From an uncultured Prochlorococcus sp. (GTDB lineage Bacteria > Cyanobacteriota > Cyanobacteriia > PCC-6307 > Cyanobiaceae), in assembly GCF_902616385.1 (NCBI RefSeq), contig NZ_CACMSM010000003.1, positions 36,355 through 100,354 on the forward strand: DNA of 64,000 nucleotides, given 5' to 3'. Every line of letters begins with the position of its first letter. Within the stretch, counting starts at the first letter, position 1. Shown piece by piece: positions 56,434 through 64,000 of the stretch. The notes beneath the pieces are model-generated. The model had not been told where the DNA came from. It searched no databases and saw only the letters and a list, made by a program, of their open reading frames with translations. The position numbers and the translations under genes were made by a program.

Positions 56434-57045
56434 CTAAGACTGATTTGCTTCGCTTGGATGTGTGATTACTCTATCAATTAAGCCATAGTTTTTTGCTTCT
56501 TCCGCACTTAGAAAATAATCTCTATCAGTATCCTTTTCAATTTTCTCAAATGATTGGCCTGTCATATCTGCCATAGACATATTTAACATATCTTTAATTC
56601 TTAAAATTTCCTTAGCTTCTATTTCAATATCACTTGCTTGACGTTGAGAAGTTCCTCCTAGAGGTTGATGAATCATTATTCTGCTATGAGGCAAAGCAAC
56701 TCTTTTACCTTTTGTGCCAGCGGCCAATAGGAAGGCTCCCATTGAGGCTGCTAGGCCTACGCAGATTGTTACTACATCACTTTTTACGTATTTGATAGTG
56801 TCATATATAGCCAAGCCAGCAGTTACTGATCCTCCTGGGCTATTTATATACAGATAGATAGGTTTGGAATTATCATCAGAATCTAGATAAAGCATTTGTG
56901 CAACAAGGCTATTAGCAATTCCATCATTCACTTCCTGTCCAAGAAAAAGAATTCTTTCAACACCTAGTCTTGTATAAATGTCAACCCACCTTTCGTATTG
57001 ACTTCCTGGAAGTCTGTAAGGCACGCTTGGAGTTCCTATTGGCAT
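56434..57045 (-). CDS. clpP: ATP-dependent Clp protease proteolytic subunit (catalytic)
   Basis: A 203-aa serine peptidase. The nucleophile Ser is in [19 protein letters not shown], the His in [12 protein letters not shown], and the Asp in [10 protein letters not shown], so the catalytic triad is complete. In cyanobacteria this copy pairs with ClpR to form the mixed ClpP3/R core. It lies 24 bp downstream of clpR. Confidence 0.95.
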   Translation of the reverse strand: MPIGTPSVPYRLPGSQYERWVDIYTRLGVERILFLGQEVNDGIANSLVAQMLYLDSDDNSKPIYLYINSPGGSVTAGLAIYDTIKYVKSDVVTICVGLAASMGAFLLAAGTKGKRVALPHSRIMIHQPLGGTSQRQASDIEIEAKEILRIKDMLNMSMADMTGQSFEKIEKDTDRDYFLSAEEAKNYGLIDRVITHPSEANQS

Positions 57046-57069
57046 GATTTTAAAGTAGTTTTGTGGAGG

Positions 57070-57741
57070 TTAAATTTTATTTGGTAAATCTTTTTGACTT
57101 GTGAGTATTCTATCAATAACTCCATAATCTAGGGCTTCTTGGGGATTGAGATAACTCATCCTGTCAGAGTCTTTTGAGAGTTCTTCGATAGTCTTTCCAG
57201 TATTACGAGATAGAATCTCCAGCATTGATTTTTTATTTTTCAAAACTTCCTCAGCTCTTATTTGGATATCGGTTGCTTGTCCTCTCGCACCGCTTATAGG
57301 TTGATGTAAAACAATAGAAGCATGTGGAAGAGCCGCCCTTTGCCCCTTAGTGCCAGATGAAAGGATGACTGCAGCAGTTCCCATTGCTTGTCCGATACAT
57401 ATTGTGTGTACCGGAGGCTTGATGTAGCTTATTGTATCGCAGATGGCGAAAGCTTCTGTCTCAAAACCAACGGCATCACCGGTGTACCAGCTTGTACCAG
57501 TTGAATTGATATAGAAATAGATTGGTTTTTCTGGATCCTCAAACTCTAAATATAGTAGTTGAGCAATGATTAGCTCAGTAACATCCATTCCTAGTTGTCT
57601 TTTCGCATCATCATCAGAAAATAATGGTAAACCAAGATAAACAATTCGCTCTTTCAGTAAAAGAGAGGGGAGATCAGGTGGTGGGGTCCTCATAACGGTG
57701 TTTTCGCCGTAATAAGGAGCAGATACAGTCATTTGTATCAC
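57070..57741 (-). CDS. clpR: Clp protease subunit ClpR (inactive paralogue)
   Basis: A 223-aa ClpP-fold protein. Where ClpP has the nucleophile Ser, this protein has Gly: CIGQAMGTAAVILSSGTKGQ versus [11 protein letters not shown] in the neighbour. The His (IVLHQPISG) and Asp (DSDRMSYL) remain. It carries the N-terminal extension SAPYYGENTVMRTPPPDLPS. ClpR subunits are structural parts of the cyanobacterial ClpP3/R complex. The pair clpR-clpP is the usual arrangement. Confidence 0.94.
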   Translation of the reverse strand: MIQMTVSAPYYGENTVMRTPPPDLPSLLLKERIVYLGLPLFSDDDAKRQLGMDVTELIIAQLLYLEFEDPEKPIYFYINSTGTSWYTGDAVGFETEAFAICDTISYIKPPVHTICIGQAMGTAAVILSSGTKGQRAALPHASIVLHQPISGARGQATDIQIRAEEVLKNKKSMLEILSRNTGKTIEELSKDSDRMSYLNPQEALDYGVIDRILTSQKDLPNKI

Positions 57742-57774
57742 AAAAAATTAAGATTGATTTGATTCTAGCTAGAT

Positions 57775-58884
57775 TTAGCCCTGTGTCGCTGGTGATTTAA
57801 AAGATTTGTTTGACTCAGGATTATTTATTAGTTTTCCAAAGACCATTCTTCCAGTGGGAGTTTGTAGTGCTCCTGTGATGACAATGTCTAATCTGCTTCC
57901 CACAAAATTCTTTGCTTCATCAATAACAACCATTGTGCCGTCATCTAAATATCCAATACCTTGCATTTTTTCTTTACCTTCTCTGACGATTTTTATATTA
58001 AGTGACTCTCCTGGTTGTACTTCTGGCCTTAAAGCAATAACCAAATCACTCAAATTCATAACCTTTAATTCTTTAACTTCAGCGATCTGAGAAAGATTAT
58101 AATCAGCCGTAATTAAAGTTCCTGTCATATCCTCAGTAATTTTAAGGAGCTTTTCATCTACCCCATTACCTTCATACTTTGTTGGGTTTATTACAAGTCT
58201 CCTCCCATATAAATCTCTTAATTCTTTTAATAACTTGAGACCTCTTCTGCCTTTCGACCTTTTTTCATTACTGCTTGAGTCAGCTAAAGTTTGTAATTCA
58301 TCAATTACACTTTGAGCAACAATTAATTGGCCTTCTAATAAGCCGCAACTTAATAGGCCATTGATTCTTCCATCAATAATTACGCTGGTATCTAGAATTT
58401 TTGGACTTGCAGCAGGGAGGATTCCTTCATTGACTAGATATGCATCAGTGTTATTTGGATTGAATAATCTTAATAATGTCCTTCCATGGGTATCTGCCAA
58501 CTTATAACCAAGCACACCAAAAAAAATGTTGCTTAATATGGCTGCTAGAGGTTTTGCGAAAAAAACCTCCCTAGGGAATGGAATTAATAGTATTGGAGCA
58601 AGTAAGAGATTTGCAACAAGTAATCCTAAAATTAAACCAACGGACCTACTGATTAGTAAGTCTGTTGGCATTGTTCTTATTTGATCAAGAAAAGTCTTTC
58701 TAAGTTGAAGGAATACAAAACCAGCTGCTAATCCTACAAAAAAACCAATTATTGATAAAACAATTCTAAAACCTTCTACATTAGATACCTGTTTAAGTAT
58801 GTCTACTGGCAATAAATCAACACCCAGCCACCCTGAAGCGGCCCCAGACAATACAAATAAAATTAATACTAAGGTATCTGTCAT
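57775..58884 (-). CDS. PIN/TRAM-domain membrane protein (YacL-like)
   Basis: A 369-aa protein. Four membrane segments (about residues 4-20, 40-60, 80-100, 112-130) precede a PIN nuclease domain (ILDTSVIIDGRINGLL, about 163-178, with conserved Asp; EKRSKGRRGLKLLKELRDLY; TADYNLSQIAEVKELKVMNL) and a C-terminal TRAM domain (PGESLNIKIVREGKEKMQGI, GYLDDGTMVV). It is probably a membrane-anchored RNase or RNA-binding protein; targets unknown. Confidence 0.9.
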   Translation of the reverse strand: MTDTLVLILFVLSGAASGWLGVDLLPVDILKQVSNVEGFRIVLSIIGFFVGLAAGFVFLQLRKTFLDQIRTMPTDLLISRSVGLILGLLVANLLLAPILLIPFPREVFFAKPLAAILSNIFFGVLGYKLADTHGRTLLRLFNPNNTDAYLVNEGILPAASPKILDTSVIIDGRINGLLSCGLLEGQLIVAQSVIDELQTLADSSSNEKRSKGRRGLKLLKELRDLYGRRLVINPTKYEGNGVDEKLLKITEDMTGTLITADYNLSQIAEVKELKVMNLSDLVIALRPEVQPGESLNIKIVREGKEKMQGIGYLDDGTMVVIDEAKNFVGSRLDIVITGALQTPTGRMVFGKLINNPESNKSFKSPATQG

Positions 58885-58980
58885 ATCTATAATCTACTAG
58901 GATTTATTAATTGAGTAAATAAGGATTTTATTTTTTTCAATCCTTGATACCTTTTTGGAGCTTAAAAATGAATTTAGATT

Positions 58981-60204
58981 ATGAATAAGTTTCCAAAAAG
59001 TGCTTATGTGCACATTCCTTTTTGCCACAGAAGGTGTTTTTATTGTGATTTTGCAGTTATTCCACTTGGAAATAAAGTAGAAACCTTAAAAGGTTATGGA
59101 AGCAAAACTGTTCAAGATTATTTGCAATTTTTATATAAAGAAATATTGTCAATTAAGTATAAGGCGCCTCTATCGACAATTTATATAGGAGGTGGTACAC
59201 CATCAATTTTAGATCCTACCCAAATCAAAGAATTAATTGATCTTTTTAAAGAAAATTATGGAATTGACTATGGTGCTGAAATTACTATGGAGGTTGATCC
59301 AGCAAGTTTTACTGAAGATGATCTTTTCGGATTCATAAATGCTGGGATAAATAGATTTAGTCTTGGAGTTCAAAGTTTTAATAATCAGATACTTCAAATG
59401 TCGGGAAGGCGTCATTTGAAAGAAGATGCAGAGAAATCTTGCTTATGGTTGAAGAGAGAATATGATTCCGGGTCAATAAAAAGCTGGAGTTTAGATTTAA
59501 TTCAAAACTTGCCACTAAGTGGATTTAAAGAATGGCAAGATGACTTAAAAAAAGCAATTACATTTTTACCACCGCATCTATCTATTTACGATTTAAATAT
59601 TGAAAATGGCACTGTTTTTAAAAAATTAGTTAATTTAGGCAAATTAAAACTCCCAAGTGATGAAGAAGCTTTTAGGAATAGTGAATCAACCCATTTAATT
59701 TTAAAAAACTCAGGTTATTCAAGATATGAAATCTCAAACTATTCCCTTCCGCGACATCAGTCGAGACATAATAGAGTTTATTGGAGTGGTTTAGGCTGGT
59801 GGAGTTTTGGTCAAGGTTCCACTAGTTCACCTTGGGGGGAAAAGTTTACTCGACCAAGAGTTAGTAAAGAATATAAAGAATGGGTAACTAGACAAGACGA
59901 ATTTAATTTAGATTCATCCCTAACTAATAAGGAGTTTGTTTATAAAGAACTTGATGAGAAAATAATGTTGGGATTAAGACTCAAAGAGGGTGTAAATATC
60001 AAAGAAGTGTTTAAAGAACAAAACTGGGAAAACAAAAAATTTGAAAGCAACTTCAGTAAATTGGTTGAAGAATGGGAAAGATTTCTTGAAAGTGGATTAC
60101 TAGTAAGAAAGGGGAATAGATTCTTTTTAAGTGAGCCTAATGGCATGGAACTTAGTAATCAAGTTCTTGTTTCTATGTTTAAGTGGTGGGAAGAGATTAA
60201 CTAA
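58981..60204 (+). CDS. hemW: Radical SAM HemW / coproporphyrinogen III oxidase-like protein
   Basis: A 407-aa radical SAM protein. Cluster ligands C15-x3-C19-x2-C22 are in VHIPFCHRRCFYCDF, with YIGGGTPSIL and TMEVDPASFTEDDL following. HemW proteins bind heme and are mostly chaperones rather than true HemN decarboxylases, and the single-Cys-after-CxxxCxxC pattern needed for HemN (CxxxCxxCxC) is absent here (YCDF). The C-terminal HemN_C-like region (EKIMLGLRLKEGVNI) is present. Its stop overlaps convergent panB by 8 bp. Confidence 0.92.
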   Translation: MNKFPKSAYVHIPFCHRRCFYCDFAVIPLGNKVETLKGYGSKTVQDYLQFLYKEILSIKYKAPLSTIYIGGGTPSILDPTQIKELIDLFKENYGIDYGAEITMEVDPASFTEDDLFGFINAGINRFSLGVQSFNNQILQMSGRRHLKEDAEKSCLWLKREYDSGSIKSWSLDLIQNLPLSGFKEWQDDLKKAITFLPPHLSIYDLNIENGTVFKKLVNLGKLKLPSDEEAFRNSESTHLILKNSGYSRYEISNYSLPRHQSRHNRVYWSGLGWWSFGQGSTSSPWGEKFTRPRVSKEYKEWVTRQDEFNLDSSLTNKEFVYKELDEKIMLGLRLKEGVNIKEVFKEQNWENKKFESNFSKLVEEWERFLESGLLVRKGNRFFLSEPNGMELSNQVLVSMFKWWEEIN

Positions 60205-60970
60205 GTCTTTCAGATTCTACCCATTCTTTTAATTTATCTTTAAATAATTTCTTTCCTTGGATAATTGGTTGGCAAAATGGAGGTTGATCATCATTGAGGC
60301 CTAACAAATCTGCAGTAACTCTTACTTGCCCATCGCAATAATTACCTGCGCCGATACCTATTGTGGGAATTGTTAAAGAATTTTGTATTTCCTTGGCAAG
60401 CAAATCAGGAATATGTTCAAGAACTATTGAAAAACATCCTAATTCTTCAAGAATTGAAGCCTCTTTCTTAATTTTTTCTCGGCTTGCTAAGCTTTCTCCT
60501 TGTTTTCTTAATCCAAGATTTAGATAGCTTTGTGGCGTAAGACCTATATGACCCATAACAGGGATTCCCATTCTTATTAATCTAGAAATAACTTTTTGTA
60601 TTTCTGGTTCAGCTCCTTCCACTTTTACAGCTTTTGCATAAGTGCTCTGAATGATTTTCCCTGCATACTCAACAGCCTTATCCTCACCACATTGGTAAGT
60701 CAGAAAAGGCATATCTGAAACGACTAGAGGTTGTTCCTCAATTTTTTTCTTAAATCCTCTTGAAACAGCATTAGTATGATAAATTATGTTTTCTAAAGTT
60801 ATTGGCAATGTCGATTTGTATCCTAAGCAGACCATTGCTAATGAATCTCCTACTAGTACGAGATCAACATTTGCTTGTTCTGCAATAGATCCTGATATGG
60901 AGTCCCAAGCAGTTAGCGCAATGATTTTGCGAGCTTTTTTTTTATGATTAACTAGGTCTGAAGGTAACAT
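60197..60970 (-). CDS. panB: 3-methyl-2-oxobutanoate hydroxymethyltransferase
   Basis: A 257-aa enzyme of pantothenate (CoA) biosynthesis. Signatures: KARKIIALTAWDSISGSIAE, LVLVGDSLAMVCLGYKSTLP, AVKVEGAEPEIQKVISRLIR, GIPVMGHIGLTPQSYLNLGL and IPTIGIGAGNYCDGQV. It is divergent from the SRP RNA gene, which begins 48 bp upstream. Confidence 0.96.
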   Translation of the reverse strand: MLPSDLVNHKKKARKIIALTAWDSISGSIAEQANVDLVLVGDSLAMVCLGYKSTLPITLENIIYHTNAVSRGFKKKIEEQPLVVSDMPFLTYQCGEDKAVEYAGKIIQSTYAKAVKVEGAEPEIQKVISRLIRMGIPVMGHIGLTPQSYLNLGLRKQGESLASREKIKKEASILEELGCFSIVLEHIPDLLAKEIQNSLTIPTIGIGAGNYCDGQVRVTADLLGLNDDQPPFCQPIIQGKKLFKDKLKEWVESERLS

Positions 60971-61008
60971 AATAAATTTATGTATCTTTTTTAATCAAGA
61001 ATTGCTAG

Positions 61009-61014
61009 TATAAT
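61009..61014 (+). promoter_or_regulatory. -10 box of the SRP RNA gene
   Basis: Perfect TATAAT four bases before the SRP RNA stem begins. No clear -35 is seen. Confidence 0.6.
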
Positions 61015-61017
61015 TTT

Positions 61018-61111
61018 GACTCGGCCTTTCGCGGTTTTAACGCCTAAACCTGGTCAGGACCGGAAGGTAGCAGCCACAAGGGATGCTTGAGGCAGGCGAG
61101 ATAACCGAGTC
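61018..61111 (+). ncRNA. ffs: Small signal recognition particle RNA (4.5S)
   Basis: A 94-nt hairpin RNA. The ends GACTCGG (61018-61024) and CCGAGTC (61105-61111) pair; the conserved apical part GGTCAGGACCGGAAGG-TAGCAGCC (61052-61075) is the Ffh-binding domain with the GGAA tetraloop and AGCA symmetric/asymmetric loop. It is the RNA core of the SRP targeting complex and binds Ffh. Located between panB and ftsZ. Confidence 0.95.
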
Positions 61112-61126
61112 ACTCTATTTTACCTT

Positions 61127-62242
61127 TTAACCTATATCCTTTTTATTTTGTCTTAATCTCAAGAACTCAGGAATACTAGCTCCTGATTCCTTGTTTTCGG
61201 AAAAATTATATAAAGGTTGATTTGATAATCTGTTTTTTATCCTTTGTTGGTTTAATGGTTGATTAGTTTCAAATCCTGTAGCAATTACAGTAACTTGTAT
61301 CTCCCCTTCCATTGCTTCATCAACTACTGCACCAACAATAATATTTGCTTCTTGATCAACAACATCATAGATAATTTCAGATGCTGAGGTCATATCTTCC
61401 AAAGTCATGTCTTTGCCACCAGTAATATTTATGACACAGCCTTTAGCTCCATCAATTCTAGCTGCTTCTAATAAAGGACTATTCATTGCTGCTTGTGCCG
61501 CCTCTAAAGCTCTCGATCTTCCTGAACCAATACCTATTCCTAGAAGAGCGGTGCCTGCTTCAGTCATGACTGATCTAACATCTGCGAAATCAACATTAAC
61601 TAATCCTGGGCAAGTAATTATGTCACTGATACCTTTGACGCCCATCCTTAAAACATCATCAGCATTCCTAAAGGCTTCTTGAAGGGGAGCTCCTGCAATA
61701 ACGTCTTTTAAACGGTCATTTGGAATAACTATAAGAGTATCAACATTTTCAGCCAGTCTCGCGATCCCCTCTTCTGCTTGACGCATTCTTCTTTTTCCTT
61801 CAAAAGAAAATGGTTTAGTAACTATACCAACTGTTAAAGCACCACTTTGTTTAGCTACTTCTGCAACCACTGGAGCTGCTCCTGTACCAGTTCCCCCACC
61901 CATTCCCGCGGCTATAAAAACTAGATCAGATCCCTCTAGAGCTTGTTGAAGCTCTTGTTTAGATTCTTCGGCAGCTTTTTGCCCAATACTTGGATTCCCA
62001 CCTGCCCCTAAACCTCTAGTAAGATTTTGACCAAGCTGAACCCTGCGTTCTGCAGAAGATTGTAGTAAGGCTTGAGCGTCGGTATTGAGGACTCTAAATG
62101 AGACACCTTCTAAATCACTATTTATCATCCTATTGACTGCATTACTGCCACCACCTCCTACACCAATAACTTCTATTTTCGCGTTTTGGCTTGGGAGGAT
62201 TTCTCTCGATTGATCAAAGGTTGGATTGTTACCGAAGCTCAT
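61127..62242 (-). CDS. ftsZ: Cell division protein FtsZ
   Basis: A 371-aa tubulin-like GTPase that forms the division ring. [19 protein letters not shown] starts the nucleotide domain; the tubulin signature GGGTGTG is at residues 115-121; the T7-loop segment [18 protein letters not shown] contacts the next subunit. The C-terminal tail is short and ends with the anchor peptide [18 protein letters not shown]. It lies 180 bp downstream of ftsQ on the same strand. Confidence 0.98.
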   Translation of the reverse strand: MSFGNNPTFDQSREILPSQNAKIEVIGVGGGGSNAVNRMINSDLEGVSFRVLNTDAQALLQSSAERRVQLGQNLTRGLGAGGNPSIGQKAAEESKQELQQALEGSDLVFIAAGMGGGTGTGAAPVVAEVAKQSGALTVGIVTKPFSFEGKRRMRQAEEGIARLAENVDTLIVIPNDRLKDVIAGAPLQEAFRNADDVLRMGVKGISDIITCPGLVNVDFADVRSVMTEAGTALLGIGIGSGRSRALEAAQAAMNSPLLEAARIDGAKGCVINITGGKDMTLEDMTSASEIIYDVVDQEANIIVGAVVDEAMEGEIQVTVIATGFETNQPLNQQRIKNRLSNQPLYNFSENKESGASIPEFLRLRQNKKDIG

Positions 62243-62422
62243 CTCTTAATTAGGAATCTAAAACTAGTATTGGGTGCATTATGAACTTACTGAGCTCATC
62301 TGTAGGAATTTGTTGAGGAAAATCCTAAAAATATTTATTTATTAAATATTTTGTTTTAAATGCAAAACCCTCATCAACATTACAATAATTAAAAAAAATT
62401 ATTTAAAATCCTTTTTCAAATA

Positions 62423-63148
62423 TTAGGGTTTGAACACTTTTATTTTTGGTTTATTTGGTTTCGTAAGATCAATATTATCTATTTTTATTGAAAAGTTATT
62501 TTTCTTAAATTCATTTTTTAAATTATTGATTATTTGTAATTGATAGCTGATTAAATCTGGTTTAAATCCTAAATAGATTGTTTTTAAATCTTTTTCCTCA
62601 ACAGTTAGAAAACCATCAGGTGAAAAAGTTATTTTAACTATCTCAAATTCATAATTATCAAGGGCGATAAAAATTTCAGATAATATTTTTTTAAATTTTT
62701 CTTTCCATCCAAAAACTTGTAAAGTTAATTTTTTCAAATTTTTTTTGTCCACATTATGTTTATTTATAAAAATTCCATCTTTATCAATGAAGCCTAATAT
62801 TTTTTCGTTTTTTATTATTCTCTCAGCGTAAGCAACTGGAATTCTTGTATTAATGTAAAGTTTCAAACCAAAAGGAAATAATTCTCTGTTTACCGAAACA
62901 TTCTTGAGTGATAAATTTTGTTTTAACTCTTTTTCTAACAAATTAGTTTTAACAAAAATCAATCGGGTCGGGAGTTTTAAAGATGAATTATTTACCACAT
63001 CATTCTTCGAATATAATGAACTACCAGAAATCCTAATGTCATGTATATTTACTTTTTTAAGAGTTTTTATGTTTAGTAAGCTTGTTAAAAATAAAAATGA
63101 AATTAGAAAAAAAAAGCTTCTATTTTTGATTGTTTTTTGATTTTTCAC
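62423..63148 (-). CDS. ftsQ: FtsQ/POTRA cell division protein
   Basis: A 241-aa protein with a short basic cytoplasmic end (MKNQKTIKNR), one membrane helix (SFFFLISFLFLTSLLNI, about 11-27) and a POTRA domain (VNIHDIRISGSSLYSKNDVV, about 33-52), then the beta domain (LFPFGLKLYINTRIPVAYAE, residue about 95). It is periplasmic and recruits division/wall enzymes. Identification rests on the architecture and its place between ddl and ftsZ. The ATG overlaps the upstream stop by 4 bp. Confidence 0.88.
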   Translation of the reverse strand: MKNQKTIKNRSFFFLISFLFLTSLLNIKTLKKVNIHDIRISGSSLYSKNDVVNNSSLKLPTRLIFVKTNLLEKELKQNLSLKNVSVNRELFPFGLKLYINTRIPVAYAERIIKNEKILGFIDKDGIFINKHNVDKKNLKKLTLQVFGWKEKFKKILSEIFIALDNYEFEIVKITFSPDGFLTVEEKDLKTIYLGFKPDLISYQLQIINNLKNEFKKNNFSIKIDNIDLTKPNKPKIKVFKP

Positions 63149-63555
63149 AAATCACATCGAGCTTTTTCCATCAATTGATCCATCCATTCTCTCGCTTGTT
63201 CTGCATCTGAAAAGGGGACATCCATTTCTTTCCCATCACCTACTAATCTCAACCTACACTTGCCTTGAGATTCAATTGTTAGAGGAGCTTCTCCTGAAGT
63301 TAGTGCCATTAATTCAACTAATTCAAGTTTCTTTATTGTAAAACTATCTTTATCTTCAAATTTACCAGCTTCAAATGCGCTCCACTTTAACTCCCCATTT
63401 TTTAAAGACGCTGCACCTGAACTATCTAACTTGCAAAGTTCAGAATCACTAGCCCAACTTCTAAAAAGATTTTGCCTTCTTCTTTCTAACCATCCAAGTG
63501 CAGTTAATAAAATGAAGATTAAAAGTAATGGCAACCAAAGTAGTCCATGCAACAT
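63145..63555 (-). CDS. Small membrane-anchored hypothetical protein in the ddl-ftsQ cluster
   Basis: A 136-aa protein with an N-terminal membrane helix (LLWLPLLLIFILLTALGWLE) and a soluble beta-rich domain (SGAASLKNGELKWSAFEAGK, VELMALTSGEAPLTIESQGK, CRLRLVGDGKEMDVPFSDAE, EWMDQLMEKARCDL). No family is recognised, but its conserved slot between ddl and ftsQ, with a 10-bp gap to ddl and a 4-bp overlap with ftsQ, suggests a wall or division role. Confidence 0.75.
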   Translation of the reverse strand: MLHGLLWLPLLLIFILLTALGWLERRRQNLFRSWASDSELCKLDSSGAASLKNGELKWSAFEAGKFEDKDSFTIKKLELVELMALTSGEAPLTIESQGKCRLRLVGDGKEMDVPFSDAEQAREWMDQLMEKARCDL

Positions 63556-63565
63556 TTGATTTAAA

Positions 63566-64000
63566 TTACAAATCTAAAGATATATCTACCAGTTTAGCCA
63601 CAAGTTGTTCAATTTTTAAACCTGAAGCTTCCCAAAGCATTGGAAACATACTGTTTTTTGTAAAACCTGGAATTGTATTTATTTCATTTAATAAAATTTT
63701 ATTTGAAGATTTTTCTAAAAAGAAATCTACTCTTGCAAAACCGAAAATATTTAGTGCTCTACAACTTTTAACAGCAATCTCTTTAATTTCGTTAGTGATT
63801 TTAGAATCTATTTCGGCTGGGATAATTATTTTATTATTTGAGTGATATTTTGAATCGTAATCATACCAATCACTTTCGTAAGTTACCTCGCCTATCTCAG
63901 AGGTTAAGAGTTTTGAATTCCCAATTATTCCGCATTCAATCTCCCTAACCTCTAAACCTTCCTCTATTAAGATTCTTGGATCTATTTCCTGGGCCTTTTC
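63566..64000 (-). CDS. ddl: D-alanine--D-alanine ligase (5' end outside window)
   Basis: Minus-strand frame open from the stop at 63566 to the right edge; only the C-terminal about 144 residues are here. The ATP-grasp C-terminus is clear: VREIECGIIGNSK, ALNIFGFARVDFFLE, and NEINTIPGFTKNSMFPMLWE with the metal-binding N-E-I-N and the Ser of the D-Ala-binding loop. The enzyme makes the D-Ala-D-Ala dipeptide for peptidoglycan. It leads the ddl-(small protein)-ftsQ-ftsZ cluster. Confidence 0.95.
   Translation of the reverse strand, partial: EKAQEIDPRILIEEGLEVREIECGIIGNSKLLTSEIGEVTYESDWYDYDSKYHSNNKIIIPAEIDSKITNEIKEIAVKSCRALNIFGFARVDFFLEKSSNKILLNEINTIPGFTKNSMFPMLWEASGLKIEQLVAKLVDISLDL

Noticed and set aside
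63528..63845. 105-aa plus-strand ORF at the right edge
   Set aside because: Antisense to ddl, whose minus-strand frame shows unmistakable ATP-grasp motifs.

Overview
The window looks like chromosome from Prochlorococcus, most likely a high-light-adapted lineage. The evidence is visible in the sequence: very AT-rich DNA, very short intergenic gaps, many TTG/GTG starts, a kaiBC pair with no kaiA next to rplU-rpmA, the cyanobacterial regulator NblS, a high-light-inducible (Hli) protein, a photosystem II S4 protein, a ClpP/ClpR pair and several cyanobacteria-specific DUF families. The exact strain cannot be told from the window. I see no prophage, transposase, CRISPR array or rRNA.

Layout. 1-6200: a fatty-acid desaturase (cut by the left edge), then a loose stretch of about fifteen small proteins, many with one membrane helix, plus a DUF805 protein, a small cupin and an EamA permease. 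6350-10600: a YhiN-type flavoprotein, a GAF-domain protein with a Cys4 tail, DUF2214, DUF1643 and pirin. 10600-19700: murD, a short-chain dehydrogenase, a standalone NAD-dependent DNA-ligase-like adenylation domain facing a rearranged photolyase-like flavoprotein, DoxX, an FMN oxidase-like protein, tRNA-Val and the PSII S4 protein. 19750-27750: serA, prmA, petF, a lumenal pentapeptide protein, rnz, SpoIID-like, truB and a methyltransferase.

27700-34800: rpmA-rplU, then the clock genes kaiB-kaiC converging on nblS, then purD and, divergently, purC. 34790-40900: an envelope operon (Omp85 protein, lpxC, fabZ, lpxA, lpxB, exported msrA). 40900-49700: pepA, a GIY-YIG protein, DUF1825, tyrS, pyrF, plsY, DUF3086, DUF3119, an MlaE-like permease and a GPH-type transporter. 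49750-54300: tRNA-Gly, a glycogen-debranching enzyme, HU and a group of small membrane proteins next to hli. 54300-64000: cobD, ilvC, clpP/clpR, a PIN-TRAM protein, hemW, panB, SRP RNA, and the division/wall cluster ftsZ-ftsQ-(small protein)-ddl, which runs off the right edge.

Most of the window is core metabolism, envelope and clock genes. The parts most worth a second look are the ligase-like/photolyase-like divergent pair (13838-16024), the small-protein region (1100-6160) with two proteins sharing an acidic DQDGG motif, the GAF-Cys4 protein, the hli-coupled small membrane protein, and tRNA-Val(GAC), which appears to carry C at position 33.
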